A stretch of 64,000 nt of DNA from Pectinophora gossypiella. Lineage: Eukaryota > Arthropoda > Insecta > Lepidoptera > Gelechiidae. The DNA lies in the NCBI RefSeq assembly GCF_024362695.1, contig NC_065407.1, positions 12,586,001-12,650,000 of the forward strand, written 5' to 3'. A program made the translations under genes and the position numbers. Under the pieces are notes generated by a model. It worked only from the letters and a program-made list of their open reading frames with translations. It had not been told where the DNA came from and made no database searches. This document shows positions 10,398 through 22,837 of the stretch, piece after piece. Position 1 is the first letter of the stretch. Every line of letters begins with the position of its first letter.

Positions 10398-10970
10398 GCG
10401 GCCTCTATGGACCAGTGGTTGAGCGTTGGACTCACTAATCGCCTGATTGTCCGAAAGTAAGACGATCCGTGCTTCGGAAGACACTTTAAACCGTTGGTCC
10501 CGGTTACTATAATAAATAAATAATAATAAATAAAAATAAGTTTATTTCTCACTCACAATTACAGTAAAAACTTAACTTAGTACTACTCACAGTGTACATG
10601 TTTCTATTGTGAGAGAGACTGGTGTCCATACTAGACGGAATGCCTGTGTTACGGATCACCAGGCTCTCTTCCTCCCTATTTTCATAGTACATGGCAAGGC
10701 ATTGTTATAGAAATAAGACTCTTTAAAATTATAGCTGTAGGTGTGTGTGTGTGTTTTAGCCCTACGACGCGAAGTGTCTTGGGATCGGGAGCTGCCATGA
10801 CAGCAGCTTCCACTAACAACTACACTTGTGTGTGTGTGTTTTACTGATGTAAGTGAGTAATCGTTACATGAGCCATGTCAGGGACCTTTGGCGGCTCAAT
10901 CATAACCCTGACACCAGGGTTGATGAGGCTGGTATTCCACTTCATAACCTACACGATAAGAAGAAGAAGA
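10398..10970 (+). repeat. SINE-A copy 6, split by an insertion
   Basis: The 5' half (10398-10510, head present but missing the B-box segment) stops inside GGTTACTA. The 3' half resumes at about 10840 with TTACTGATGTAAG and runs to the GAAGAAG tail. The two halves join perfectly against intact copies, so 10511-10839 is a later insertion. Confidence 0.85.
10511..10839 (-). mobile_element. Truncated non-LTR element tail nested in SINE-A copy 6
   Basis: Inserted block starting with an AATAA-type run on the + strand, which reads as a 3' tail on the - strand, followed by about 230 bp of unique sequence and two (GT)n tracts. No coding capacity or clear target-site duplication. It could instead be a composite insertion, because the two GTGTGTGTTTTA tracts form a direct repeat. 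Confidence 0.5.
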
Positions 10971-10981
10971 CTATTTTGACA

Positions 10982-11241
10982 TAATATAACGTAAGCTCAC
11001 GACTATATCCCAATTGGGGTAGTCAAAGGTACATCCATTGCAAGATGAACTAAGTACCCACACCTCACCGAGCTTTTTGTTAGACCAACGCGATAGGTGG
11101 ACTAGTACCGCAGTAATGGTCGAGCCAACTGGGTTAGTGAAAACTGCACTTAAGATAAATTAAAAACTCATTGGTGCAAGCCAGGGTTCGAACCGGCGCT
11201 CCCCGTTTGAGAAGCAAGCCGGTGTACCACAGGGCCACAGT
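10982..11241 (-). repeat. SINE-B, full-length, with 13-bp target-site duplication
   Basis: Reverse-strand tRNA-derived SINE. The head complement at about 11170-11241 contains a B box (GGTTCGAACCC) and an A-box-like GTGGCCCTGTGG. It is flanked by perfect 13-bp duplications GACTATTTTGACA at 10969-10981 and 11242-11254, which mark precise retroposition beside the tail of SINE-A copy 6. Confidence 0.85.
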
Positions 11242-11285
11242 GACTATTTTGACACAAACATCATTTTTTTTTTATTTTTGTATAT

Positions 11286-11420
11286 ACATTGTTATAAGTT
11301 TACGCGGTTATTGTCATAATTAAAACACATAATAACGGGTTCTTACCGCGTTTAAAGTAGGAATATGAGACTCCCGATATTCCCACTTTAAACGCGGTAA
11401 GAACCCGTTATTATGTGTTT
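11286..11420. repeat. Foldback: repeat unit followed by its inverted copy
   Basis: Arms 11323-11366 and 11377-11420 (44 bp each) are inverted complements with a single mismatch around a 10-bp loop, GAGACTCCCG. The left arm continues upstream into a unit (from about 11286) that recurs in direct form at 45160-45250. The structure is therefore a known unit plus a partial inverted duplicate. Confidence 0.9.
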
Positions 11421-12367
11421 ACAATGGTTGTTGACTTGTCTAATAATGTGACCAATTGAATTTAACTATCGGCATACGATACCTTATGACGTTCATACTT
11501 CATTCGGTTTGTAATTTCCTAAAGAACTCTGCAATATAACATTATTTTTATAATAAGGAACTCATATTATATCATTACAAATAGTAAACAAGTTGTAAAG
11601 TCATAGGAGACTTTCCCTTGGCTATAAACACGGCCGTCAATGGACCAAACTTGAATGAACGGAATAGTAAACTCACATTACAACATATATATTATACAAA
11701 TGAAGACTATCTTCAACCGACACGAGTGTAATTGAATATTAGGTGTCATAAACTAGAGATTTTAATGCAACCGACGTAATTGTTTCCTTTATTGATGTCG
11801 ACGGGCTGTACTATATTTTAAGCTTATAAAATGAACGCGCAGCGCGTTATATTTAATTACGTCTTCATTCATCGAGGCACGTCGGCGTAACGCAACCCAA
11901 ACAGTTTTATGTTGCCCATAAGAAAGCTTAATGCGTAATCCAATTCGAATCTCGGAACATCTTAATCGTGAGGTCTGATGAGCCCATAGTAATTAAAGTA
12001 GTTCAAACGCAGTATTTTAGTATAATAACAACTGAGGATTGAGAAAACACGTCCATTATGAAGGGTAACATTGACGTAACGGCCACCCTAAACGCTAAAT
12101 TACACGTTAAATGCAAAGAAGATGTACTAAAACATATAAACAAACGAAATGATTAAGTTATTAAGACTTGTACAATTGCAAAATCGTTTCTTTTAAGAGC
12201 CTGCTTTTATAATATTTTACAACTGCTGCCGTTTAGATATCTTAATTGTCTTGTAGCTATGATTTTGAGGTCTGTTTTACTTTTAATTGACGTTTATAGC
12301 TTTGTTATTGTCAGTGCAGTTAAAATTGGGTATTTTAAGACGCGTCGTTCATTTTACACATACATAA
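11421..12367. other. Intergenic, nothing recognised
   Basis: AT-rich unique-looking sequence without open frames of note or recognised repeats. Confidence 0.4.
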
Positions 12368-12486
12368 CACTGACGCCTATTTCAAGCAGACACTATGGAA
12401 TTCCATTTGCTTCGATCCTGACACACTTCTTGCTTCCTCCATATTCATCAATTGTTTCATACACGCACGCCGGTTCTGAGTAGATT
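12368..12486 (-). pseudogene. LINE ORF C-terminus remnant (EEA-x-W family)
   Basis: Diverged copy of the segment best preserved at 41463-41690, where the - strand reads ARMKRLMNEEAREVCQDQSK and then ends at a stop. Shared DNA landmarks are GGAATTCCATTTGCTT, CCTGACACACTTC and TCGATTCAGAGTAGAT-type sequence. Confidence 0.55.
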
Positions 12487-12605
12487 GTTCATTTATTCAT
12501 TCATTCGTTCATTTTAAGGGCTGTAAATAGCAAACAATAAACCTTCGGCTGGATGACGGAGACATAAAAGTGATACTTAATAAAAGTTTTCTACAAATTC
12601 AATAA

Positions 12606-12890
12606 GTAGTCTAGTGGAAGAACCCAATGGGTTCAAGATTTGGAGGTTCGATTGCCAATGGAAACTCTGTCGAAAATCACTTTGAGATACTGTATCCTTT
12701 ATTTGCCCATTTCAGGCTAAATCACCTGATTGGCCAAAAAAGTTATAATACCTAATTCCATACTTATGAAATCGCGTCAAGCCTCTGGTCCCGGACTAAT
12801 CCCCAAAGCCTCCGTGGAATATGATCCGTACCCCCTCCAGTTGATGGAGACATGTGCCCAGCAGTGGGATATTATAGGCTATTTGTATTC
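12606..12890 (+). repeat. SINE-C, full-length
   Basis: tRNA-like head (TCTAGTGGAAGAACC as A box, GGAGGTTCGATTGCC as B box), a diverged body, and the 3' module GTGCCCAGCAGTGGGA followed by TATAGGCT. That module is shared with SINE-E and with the 3' end of an RTE-type LINE at 44889-45130. Confidence 0.7.
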
Positions 12891-12918
12891 AAAGTAATCT
12901 ATAAAATAATAAATAATA

Positions 12919-13220
12919 CGGCCTCCGTGGGCCAGTTGTTGAGCGTTAGGCTCACGATCCGGAGGTCCCGGGTTCGAATCCCAGTGGGGAAATATCACAA
13001 AAATTACTTTGCGTTCTCTAGTTTGGTTAGGACATTACAGGCTGATCACCTGATTGTCCGAAAGTAAGATGATCTGTGCTTCGTCCTGGTTACTACTTAC
13101 TGATGTAAGTAAGTAGTCGTTACATGAGTTATGTCAGGGGCCTTTGGCGGTTCAATAGTAACCCTGACAACAAGGTTGATAAGGTTTGTAATCCACCTGT
13201 CAACCCACACGAAAGAAGAT
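12919..13220 (+). repeat. SINE-A copy 7, near full length
   Basis: Intact head including GGTTCGAATCCCAGTGGGG, internal deletion near the GTGCTTCG segment, and a degraded GAAAGAAGA tail. Confidence 0.9.
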
Positions 13221-13761
13221 AAAGTGCCCAAATCATAATGGGCCGGTTTATTAGATATTACTAAGATACATTCATAGCTATAGCTCTGGCAAAAACAATT
13301 CTGTATAGTCTCAGTATAATATTTTTATAACGTAATCGCATTTCATCGTCATATGAAAGCGAACAACTATTGTTTACGTCGAATAATCGGAAATGAGATT
13401 TATGTTTTCATTTAAAGGTGAACGGTTCAGCAGATAAAAATATTCAAATTAAACATGATAGGAAATAAAAAAATACCGGTATATTTACTTAGTTTAATTA
13501 AAAAAGCTACGCTACAGAGCTGTTTAAGAAGCAATATTGCCTTGATTTAAATGATTCAATTATCGTAAACGTGCTGTGAGTGCAGTTTCATAAATCATCG
13601 ACTTTATTTATCCGCAGTTAACGTTAACTATGCGCATCAAATGTGCCTATCATTCAGGTTTACTGTCTTCGCGCAAGAATTTTTACTGTCTATCCGCCTT
13701 TGGTTCCAGATTTTAGCTTCTATGCTGGACTGGCAGCAAATTAAATAAAAATAAAATTAGT
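13221..13761. other. Intergenic, nothing recognised
   Basis: AT-rich; no frame, RNA gene or repeat identified. Confidence 0.4.
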
Positions 13762-14089
13762 ATGTTCAATGGTTGAGCGTTGGTCTCGCGATCCGGAGGG
13801 CTCGCGTACGAATCCCGCTGGAGACATATCACAAAACTCACTTTGTAATCCTTGGTTTGGTTCGGACATTACAGGCTGGTCACCTGATTGTCCTAAAGAA
13901 CGATGATTCGGAAGGCACGTTAAGCCAATGCTCCCGGTTCCTACTAACTGAGGAAATTACGTGGTCTTTACATGAGTCATGTCAGGGGCCTTTGGCGGCT
14001 CAATAAGGTTATTATTGAGCATTGTCAGGGTTCTGACACCAGGTTTGATAAGGTTGGTAATAGCTTCACAACCCACTCTATAGAAGAAA
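13762..14089 (+). repeat. SINE-A copy 8
   Basis: Diverged but nearly full-length copy. The head has a mutated B box (GCGTACGAATCCC). The 3' part carries a local duplication around CAATAAGGTTATTATTGAG. Confidence 0.85.
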
Positions 14090-14740
14090 TGAGCTGTCAG
14101 AATAACATTTAATATAAAATACTAGCCAGTCCGGTTCAGTGTCTTCAAAGTGAGACTAAATGGTGAAAGCAGGCATTAATAATGATATAATTATCTTTAT
14201 TCTGACATTACAAAGGACTACCAAAAACATCAACAAAATATTTTTACGACAGAAAAAGTCCGTCAGAAACATGAGATATTACTGGCATTCATCAAAACGC
14301 AAATTACATTTCGGCACACAACGTGTATTATTCAAATCAAATGTCACAAAAACCCACGTCACTAACAACATCATCAACCAACGAGCGTGGCAAATTTTAT
14401 TTAAGGCGATATTGGATTGGAGGCATACGAAATTAATAATTACACTTGCCTTAGGATTTAGGCATCCATGGTGAATTACAAAGGTTTTGACACCTGCTCG
14501 GATTGCAAGCGCCATTTGTAAAGAAATGAGACCATAATCATCCCCCCCCCTGACACTTCATACAAACAAACTCGTTTTACACAGACACCACACATTGACG
14601 TTATAGTACGGGCGCATCTGTGTGTGTGACGTCTGACGCCATGCGATTGGAGTCTAAACTATGTTCGAGGGGGGTGAGGTAAACCTAGCTCAGACGCTGG
14701 TGGGGAGCGGAGAGTTGCTGTTCTATACGTAGTATTATTC
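14090..14740. other. Intergenic, nothing recognised
   Basis: Contains overlapping short frames (14160-14474 +, 14279-14515 -) with no recognisable domain; not called as genes. Confidence 0.35.
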
Positions 14741-14967
14741 CTTATTCTATCCACATTGAACCAACCGCATCAACCCTGGCTTCGTACGTCTTAACGTGCT
14801 ATCCGAAGTACGAATCAACTTCCTTTCGGACAATCAGGTGATCAGCATGTAATGTCCTAACCAAACTAGGGATCACAAAGTGACTTTTGTGAAATGTCCC
14901 AACCGGGAATCGAACCTGGGATTCCCGGATCGTGAGCCCAACGGTCAACCACTGGACCACAGAGGCC
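14741..14967 (-). repeat. SINE-A copy 9, internally deleted
   Basis: Reverse-strand copy with intact head complement at its right end; about 100 bp of the body is missing between the tail-proximal GTTGATG segment and the GCACGTTAAG segment. Confidence 0.85.
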
Positions 14968-15397
14968 ATCACACAACAATGACAACTTACTGAGTCACCA
15001 ACATAATTGATTACTTACAATATTTCGGATAAGTACAAATGACCTATGTGTATTGCTAAAATCCTTAATGCTTCAACGTCGCGATCGAATGATAATAGTT
15101 GTTTATTGATTGCGTCCGTTTAAATTAACAGGCTTAGTTGTCAGTGTGGCGTTTATGGTCCATCGGACAAGACGCGTTATTCGCGATGCGGTCGCGATTG
15201 CGCTTGCGTCGACGCGCTTTGATCAGTCAAGTAGTCGAACGATCCATTACACAGCGTGGGAACAGACACAATCTTTGACTCGAGAAATAACTCTGATTTA
15301 TAATCGGATTTATAACAGCATGTCAGGAGGGAAAGAGGATATCCCGGGAGCTTCGTCATGTCAACTTTGAATAAGATTAGTTTAAATGGGAAGTGAA

Positions 15398-15674
15398 TTC
15401 TTCTTCTCACCGTGTTGGTTGTGAGGTGGAAGGCCCCTGACATAGCACATGTAACGATTACTCACTTACATCAGTAAATAGTAACCGGGACCAACGGCTT
15501 ACCGTGCCTTCCGAAGCACCATCATCTTACTTTTGGACAATCAGATGATCAGCCCGTAATGTCCTAACCAAACAAGGGATCACAAAGTGATTTTCGTGAT
15601 ATGTCCCCACCGGAATTCGAACCCGGGGCCTCCGGATCGTGAGTCAAACGCTCAACCACTGGACCACAGAGGCC
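15398..15674 (-). repeat. SINE-A copy 10, internally deleted
   Basis: Reverse-strand copy with head and tail; a short body deletion joins the CCACCTCACAACC region directly to the GGGGCCTT region. Confidence 0.9.
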
Positions 15675-17549
15675 GTTAGTGAATTTATTGGTAATTTTCT
15701 GCATTAAATATCTCTTTGTATCTATGCAATCTCTTTTATTATTTAAATGCTATCAAATCGTTCTTTTTGTTTTAGTTTTCCCCGAAGGGCAAGGCAAAGA
15801 GAACTATACCCATACAGCCATATCTTATGTATTTTTTCTTAATGATGATTAATGAAATGATGAAAAGTGATGACGATGAATGATGAAACCTAAGCCCCCA
15901 CCCTCGGAGCAGACTCCTACTCCGAACCACAAACGAATTAACTCAAAAGTCCGCATAAACTTTCGAGTTATGAAGCGGCTTGTTGGCATGAAGCGAAAAT
16001 GGATAGATACACTTTGTTTATCGAATATTTCAATATAATAACACTATCGCGAATGTTTTCTGACTAGCTTAATGCGATCACAAACCACAAAACACCACTT
16101 CGTATTGATTATTTAGATTATTCAATGAAGAAAGCAACCGTCCCGTTTCCGTTCCCGCCAAAAAGTCCTCAAGTCGTTCTTCGGAGACAATTATTATGTC
16201 AAGGTGATTCATAAAGTAACAAAAGAGGGTCGCGAGTGATTCGTCACTGGCGGTCGGTATCGATGACCCGTCAGCACTCCGTCATTCTTGACGACAGCTA
16301 TGACGGCGATGACCAATGATACCATCAGCATCGTCGGACCCTCACTGCGATCGTGTCATCTCCTGGTGTAAACCACTTCGTCATACAACTTGTAATGTAT
16401 TACTACGATAATAATTTAATAGACAATTTAAAAGATTTCCATCTCTTTATGCTGCAAGATTAAGATTGCGATGCGAAAAGGGACTTCCGCGAATTAATAA
16501 AACTGAAATGAAATTAATAATGGGCACCTTCGCGCCTGGATTAGTCAGGGTCGGGCTTTTTGACGAGTGCAGTAAATAGCATTATTTTTGTCAATTATTA
16601 ATAAGTCATTTCGTGTTTAGAAGTGTGAAAATTAATAATTGTAATGTTTTCTCGGGAAGAGCGGAGCCCCTGATACAGGCGCTCCCCTGAAGGAGACTCC
16701 AATCACCTATAATAGTGTATTGGTTTTCTACAAATAAAGTATTTTGTGTTTTTTTAATAATTTTATTTGTAATTAAACTGAATTAGTGAGAAAATCCAAG
16801 TTATAAATTAATTTGTCTTAATAAGTCTACCGCGTTCATATTCCTTTTTCGTTTAATTGTAAGAAATGCTTAAGCCTCATTTTATTAAGTGGTTTATGGC
16901 CAGTAAAATTAGTTTATAGATACAAATTAAAGTCACCAGTCACTACCCGTTTCATATGTGACATAGCGTGTCGTAAAGGCCATAAACATTATTTATTTCT
17001 TCGCTGAAAGCCGTATAAAACTTGAAGAAATCGTAAACGACTCGCTTGTCATTTAGCCCTTGATACTGGAGAAATATTGGCGTCTGTATTTAGCGATAAT
17101 CGATTTAATGACTCTTAACGACGCTTGTCATAAGTGGACAGTACCGGCCCTAAGGGAACTTGCACACGATGCGAGTTACTAGTGCAAGTAACGTGCGAGT
17201 CCATTAAAGAGCGGGAGTGTAATGTGGATGCGTTTACACGTGCAAGTCAGTTTAATTTGTGCTAGCTAAACATCTCATAGTCTAGACCACTCTACGCGAG
17301 GTATGAAAACATTTCTTATATCAACAAAAATATTTTTAATGCAATATTTTTAAAATATTATATTTTTTTTATTTTTCTTTTTTTTAGTATGCTACACAGA
17401 CAAGAGCGTGGCCCTTAAATTAGTGATGATAATGTTTAATCCCAAACATAATCTCATTTATTACCATAGATAGAAGAAAGATAGCTAGAAAAAAATTCTA
17501 AAATCACTCCACCATTTGTTACAAGTCTTTTTTTTAAATTTTTTAATTC
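15675..17549. other. Intergenic; one likely short transposon tail at about 16640-16745
   Basis: Mostly unique AT-rich DNA. The stretch 16650-16745 (GAGCCCCTGATACAGG, then CAAATAAAG) looks like a polyadenylated 3' end of a dispersed element, but it occurs only once here. 17388-17440 resembles the end of repeat R-H (see 50800-51108). Confidence 0.3.
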
Positions 17550-17652
17550 ATCTAAGAAATATAAGAAGCAATATTGCTATTTGATACTTGTTTGCATTGC
17601 GCACTTACTTTTATATGCGTAATGTCAAATTGCAATATTGCTTTCTTAGATT
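17550..17652. repeat. Foldback / MITE-like hairpin
   Basis: Left arm 17550-17586 and right arm 17623-17652 pair around a short centre. Both carry TCTAAGAA, GCAATATTGC and TTTGA in mirror order, with a 5-7 bp insertion in the left arm. No coding capacity. Confidence 0.6.
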
Positions 17653-18186
17653 AATTGCTTCTGTCTTTTTAACCCCCTATAGTATAATCCGATCACGCAA
17701 GTAATGTAATTTTCGCTAGTGTCTAAGAAGTGCAATCTACTTGCTTGGTATGGAAACAGCATAAGTAGCCGACGCGTGCCTGCAACTGGTTGACTGGCCA
17801 CTCACTCCAGTGACCTTGAAGGGCAGAATCACTATGCTGTTGATTAAAATGACCAACCATTAACATTTGCTCAATGAGTTCATTAACACTATCGATTATC
17901 GTACCATGTTAAGAGAATTCTTGCGCGGAGCAAGTACTCGTTTGTAATTACATATAAGGTCGTGTTTTCCATCTTTTTGTAGTTGTCTTTTACATTTGGT
18001 TGTCTTATAGATTTTTTATTGATACAATCTATAAAGAAATTTGCCATATGACGGACCTGTCTACGAAAAATGATGTAATATTCGATCCAAAACATTTTCT
18101 CGTTGAAGAAAATACTAAGTTATCATTTTAGCATTAGCTGGTGATGAGGAGATTTCATCTCACAATCCACATGATAAGAAGGATTT
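17653..18186. other. Intergenic with a SINE-A-like tail scrap
   Basis: At 18140-18181 a stretch resembles the SINE-A 3' tail (CTCACAATCCACATGATAAG). Otherwise nothing recognised. Confidence 0.35.
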
Positions 18187-18497
18187 TAGCATTATCCCGT
18201 TTTTCACAGGTTCCGTTTACCTAACCTGAGGATTTGACAAGTCCGGTTTTTTATAGAAGCGACCGCCTGTCTGACCTTTCAACCCGCAAAGGGAAAACCA
18301 TTCTAATAAAGTTTAAGTCACATACCTCCGAAATGCATTTCTCGGGAATGTGGGTTTCTTCGCGATACGTGATAATTAATAATCCAAACATGTATTCGAA
18401 AAGCAATTCGACAATCATTGTTTTAGGCCTGTGCTGGATTCGAAACAGCGACCTCAAAGTGAAAGGCAAGCGTTCTACCAATTGGGCTACCACGGCA
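18187..18497 (-). repeat. SINE-D, near full length
   Basis: Reverse-strand tRNA-derived SINE. The head complement at about 18428-18495 reads GCCGTGGTAGCCCAATTGGT (A box) and CTGTTTCGAATCC (B box). The body contains CTCGGGAATG and CATACCTCCG segments that recur at 27857-28047. The 106-codon and 80-codon frames over it are read-through of the SINE. Confidence 0.8.
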
Positions 18498-21400
18498 CGG
18501 TTCGGGAAGAAAATACTAAGTACTTACAGCAGCCATTCATATTCAACAAATTAAGACGAGTAAGACCGACGTGACAACGATATCGAATATTATTTATTAA
18601 AATGTATCAATTCAATTTTATATGCAGTATTTACAATAAGATATGGATGGAGGCAAGTGCAACTAAACTGGCTGCAACGGAATGTCGCAGCGGCCGTCGG
18701 ATTAATTTTTTCATACCTCCAACTGAACTTGATTATTTATCTACAGTTTGATCGTAAATTAAAACTGGTTCATTAATGATCATAACTTTTAATTTATTTC
18801 TCGTTTGCGTACGTGTCGATGCAAATATTGTACTTACGTGTGAAGCGTATTTATTTTATGGTTAAGATTCTATCGACCGTTTTTATGGATCGTACAGGTC
18901 GTAAATCATAATGTGAAGTAGCAATAGATACAGGTGATAAAAACTGATTTGTGATTTAAAAACTCTAGTATGTATTTCATAATCCCGTTGCGTAATAATT
19001 TACAAGTAAATCTTGATGGACGAAATCACTGCATTATGCTAAGAAGCAGTTCGACTTTGGTAAAAGTTTGTTTCCCGTTCATTTAAACATATTTACCTAT
19101 TGCCTTTCTCAAATATACTACGTCCGCTGCCCATTGTTTCAATTTGCCAAGGGTGATAACCAAATCGCATCGTACGCGTTGTCAGAATTTTCAGTTACGC
19201 TGAAAATCTTAACACGCATAACACCAATTCAGCATTCATAATCGACTCACTCCGAGTCGTTTCTGTAAAAAACCGGACCTGTCAAAGTTTCAGGTTAAGT
19301 AAGCGGACGCAGTGGAAAAACGACCAAGATCACGCAGTCCAAACTGACAGTCATCACTCGAAAGCTGTCGTAGCAATTCGCGTCCATCAACGCTGAGGTT
19401 CCCGCTAATCACAAAACTTTTCATCCTTAACTTTACGACCGAATACAACAATAAAACGATTTATTGTAACTTAATTGGCCCTTAATCCGCACATTGTTTT
19501 ACAGGATCCAATGTACTTTGTAACAACCACTTCCAGTTCTTGTCCTACATGCTCCAGAAACGATGTAAAAAACATTGTTGTGTTAAATATTGACTCGATT
19601 ACACCGCAATTTACCAGAGATGGAAAAGTGGGTCTATAAATATTTATTGTTGCCTATATTCCTTGAAGCTAAGTCCGGCTGTCAGGAGTCAGCGGTATCC
19701 CGAATCTTTGATTAACACAACATACGTTTTGTTGAACACAAAACTTTGGCCACGTCTTCATTAAGAAAAAAGACACTGAAGTGAACCAAAAAACTACAAA
19801 AAGAACTTAGTGAAACAAGTTTATTACCGCCTTTACACTTAATCCTTCACACAAGTTACTTTTTACCTCCACGATACAATGTCCCCTGTAGTTGCCGCGC
19901 GAAATTATACTCTTGATCTGAAAGTTTTTACCATATCGTCGACTACAATAGGACATTTCGCTACCGTTTTGTAAATTGTGGTCAAACTAGCTGTTTTATA
20001 GTAAAAAGTTCGCTCTTTCGCTCGCGGATTCTGCAATATGAGGCTATAAATTTGGCGCGCGTCGCCTCAAAATGATAGGATACGTGTCGTCGATTTTACG
20101 ATAAATCATTTTTTATTTTTCTCGCAAAAGCGTTTACCTAGCAGCTACAGTAGCAGCATTCTTAAATTATGTGCTCAATTTGTTGTTTTCATACATATAC
20201 GTATTTCTCAGTACACTTGTCCCGAGGTTATGAATTTATTAGTGGTTCAATTGGCTCTTTAAACTCTACTTTTAAAATACTTCGAACATTTCCAACCACT
20301 TAAAATATATCAATGGTATAATTAGTATTTTGGAGTATAAGGAACGTTTATATCTACTGCAGTTTCTAAATCTACTAAATACTTACAGCCTTATTACAAA
20401 ACAAAAACTAAATATAAACAAGTTGTAAAATAATAATCCGCGCTACGAAATAAGTCCACGGATTTTTAATAATGGAACTAATTGACAAGTCATACTATTT
20501 CTACCCAGAATCTGAGACAGTAGCGCTGCGGCCGCGAAACTTCTTTCGTTAAATGGACTATACTAAAAGCTTTAAAGCTAGTTTATCTTTTAGTCTTCGT
20601 TTTGTAATAAGGCTTAAATATTATTTTTCCCTGTCACGTCCACCTTATACGTGTAAACATGGAATAAATCCAGCTAATCGCTGGAGAACAGCGTCGAAAC
20701 AAATATCTAACAGCGATTAATAAATGTTTATTGGCCACGCAATGAATTTGACCCTATAATGCCTTGATAGCAGGAGGCCGCCCACCCAGAGGTGTGGACA
20801 TCTCTAACTAAATCGAATTATAATTCTTGCCACATTAAAAAGTATTTCAAATACGACTTTAACATCTTACACCGATGTAAATACGTACGAAAATAACACA
20901 AGTTGGTAGTAAAGGTAGACTTGGTTTTAATAAAATGTAGTCTATAGTAGATTAGCCGTGTTGACGGTACATAAACTATATGTGTTTTCCATTTCTTTGA
21001 TAGAACCGCTGTAAGGAAATTATAATTAAAATTTGTTCCCGTGTGGAACTTTCTATTACTTGAAATACGTCATAGAATTTAAAAGCGACATATATGTAGA
21101 GCTGTCTTCTTCTTTGCGAGTCGATGGCGATCGAAACTATTTGTATTTGTATTTATGTTTAAACTAAATTTAAACTTAATTAACTACTACTACTTACTCT
21201 TACTTTTTTTTATTTTTATATTTTTATTTTTTTGTAGAGCTGTTAAACTTCATAATATTATGTTCGGAAATCTATTCCAATTTTTTTTTGGAAATCTGCC
21301 CACAACTCCTTCAAAGAGGGGGTGTTTATATGAGACTTTCGCATTTTCCAGGTAGGAAGCTAAAAATAGTTACATTAGGAAAGGGCAACCGTGGTACTCC

Positions 21401-21805
21401 GAATTTAATGCAAGCGAAGCCGCCGGCAAAAGCTTACAAAGCTTGCTTAAGCTTTGTTTATACATAAACAGTACAGATGTTACGTTATGTATGTACATTC
21501 GAAATTCAATGACCGGATTATGTTCACTGTTGCTACAGCAGGCTCGTCATCTTTTTTCCGTACAAAGGGCCAAGCGACAAGCGTTAATCATTTTTATCGA
21601 AGCCTCGCCGCGTACGCATCGGATTCACGCGGGGAACGGAATCCATTCGACATTATTTATTGTGATTTAAAACAAATAGGATCAAAATCCCGCTGCGCAC
21701 ATTATTTATGCGTAAAAGAGAGAAAGTATCAAAATTTTTCGAGGTAAATAACAATACGTTACGGGGAAAAAACTTTAGGTACCTACCTACTATAGAAAGC
21801 TGTCG
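18498..21805. other. Long intergenic stretch without recognised repeats
   Basis: About 3.3 kb of AT-rich DNA in which I see no gene, SINE or LINE tail. Its relative freedom from insertions makes it a candidate for conserved regulatory DNA of the neighbouring proneural gene, but nothing in the sequence proves this. Confidence 0.3.
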
Positions 21806-21817
21806 TGTCGAGATATC

Positions 21818-21907
21818 TTTTTTTTGACGTGACTTATTGTAGATTTGCCGCAGATGGCATTAACTACTTGGCCGGACCCATTTGAGCGCTAAAGGCTCTC
21901 ACCCGGT
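21818..21907 (-). mobile_element. LINE-T tail with 12-bp target-site duplication
   Basis: Reverse-strand 3' end (poly-T start on the + strand, then GACTTATTGTAGATTTGCCG-type sequence). Flanked by TGTCGAGATATC (21806-21817) and TGTCGAGAAATC (21908-21919), 11 of 12 identical. Confidence 0.85.
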
Positions 21908-22047
21908 TGTCGAGAAATCAAAATAAACCCATTTGTTTTCAGTAGTTTTACTTAGTAATAAGTATAGTGAATGCCTCTCGAAGCACTTGTACGATAAATC
22001 ATGATAGAAACAACGTGGCGTTTGGTTTGAATAATTAGGTAAGTACA

Positions 22048-22170
22048 ATCATGAGCAATATAATGTACACACTTTAAGACTCTGTCGCACTAACATACTT
22101 GAAATTTAGTAAGACTTACAGTTCGATTTGTCAAAAAAGTTAATGTGACATGGTACCAAAGTGTATACAT
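22048..22170 (+). repeat. MITE M1 copy 1
   Basis: Short non-coding element with inverted ends ATGTACACACTTT and AAAGTGTATACAT, and internal CTCTGTCGCACTAACAT and GTTAATGTGACATGGTACC. Two further copies lie at 41168-41281 (inverted) and 45648-45772. Confidence 0.75.
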
Positions 22171-22233
22171 ACCGTACCTACATAAGTAGATAGGTAGGTT
22201 TTTTGCGTAATTACGCATAAAAGTAAGATGATT

Positions 22234-22346
22234 CTCGGCTATTAGCCGTAAAAAACACCTCTACCAACCTTCAGTGGAGCAGCGATTCAGTGGAGGCCTG
22301 TGCCCAGCAGTGAGGCGCATATAGACTGTTTATGTTATGTTATGTA
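22234..22346 (+). repeat. SINE-C 3' fragment
   Basis: Carries CTCGGCTATTAGCCGTA and the 3' module GAGGCCTGTGCCCAGCAGTG, followed by a (TGTTA)n tail. Confidence 0.8.
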
Positions 22347-22837
22347 CGCATAAAAAAACCACAGACAGAGATAATATATTTTACGATATAAGAAAAGCAA
22401 AGAAGAATCAATTGAGCTTCGGTGAATAAATACATAACACGTTTGTAAAGTAAAGTGTTTAAGTAAGTATAAGCTACCATCTTCGGTAAAGTGCCAACTT
22501 AGGGATACCGATAAGTACCATTTCAATTCAATAAAAGACGGCTATAAATTTGTAAAACGTTCGTTATCGGCAAACAAAAGGTCAGATCGGTCTTCTTAAC
22601 GACTTTTCTATCCTTCAACCGCACCCAACCAGTCCCGGACACCACGTCTTGTTAAACATTGACTGTCTGTCACACGCGCGAGAACAAATTTGCGTACTGC
22701 GATCAAATTTAAAATTCCTAGCGAGATCTACTGCAAATTGCTAAATCGTATATAAAGGTTGTCTATGACGAATCTTACCAACAACTTTTCATTTTGGACA
22801 TTGATCTTAGGTAATTATTTTCTTTCAAACATAAACG

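Noticed and set aside
18251..18493. 80-codon minus-strand frame beginning MVAQLVERLPF
   Set aside because: This peptide is the read-through of the SINE-D tRNA-like head, a common artefact.
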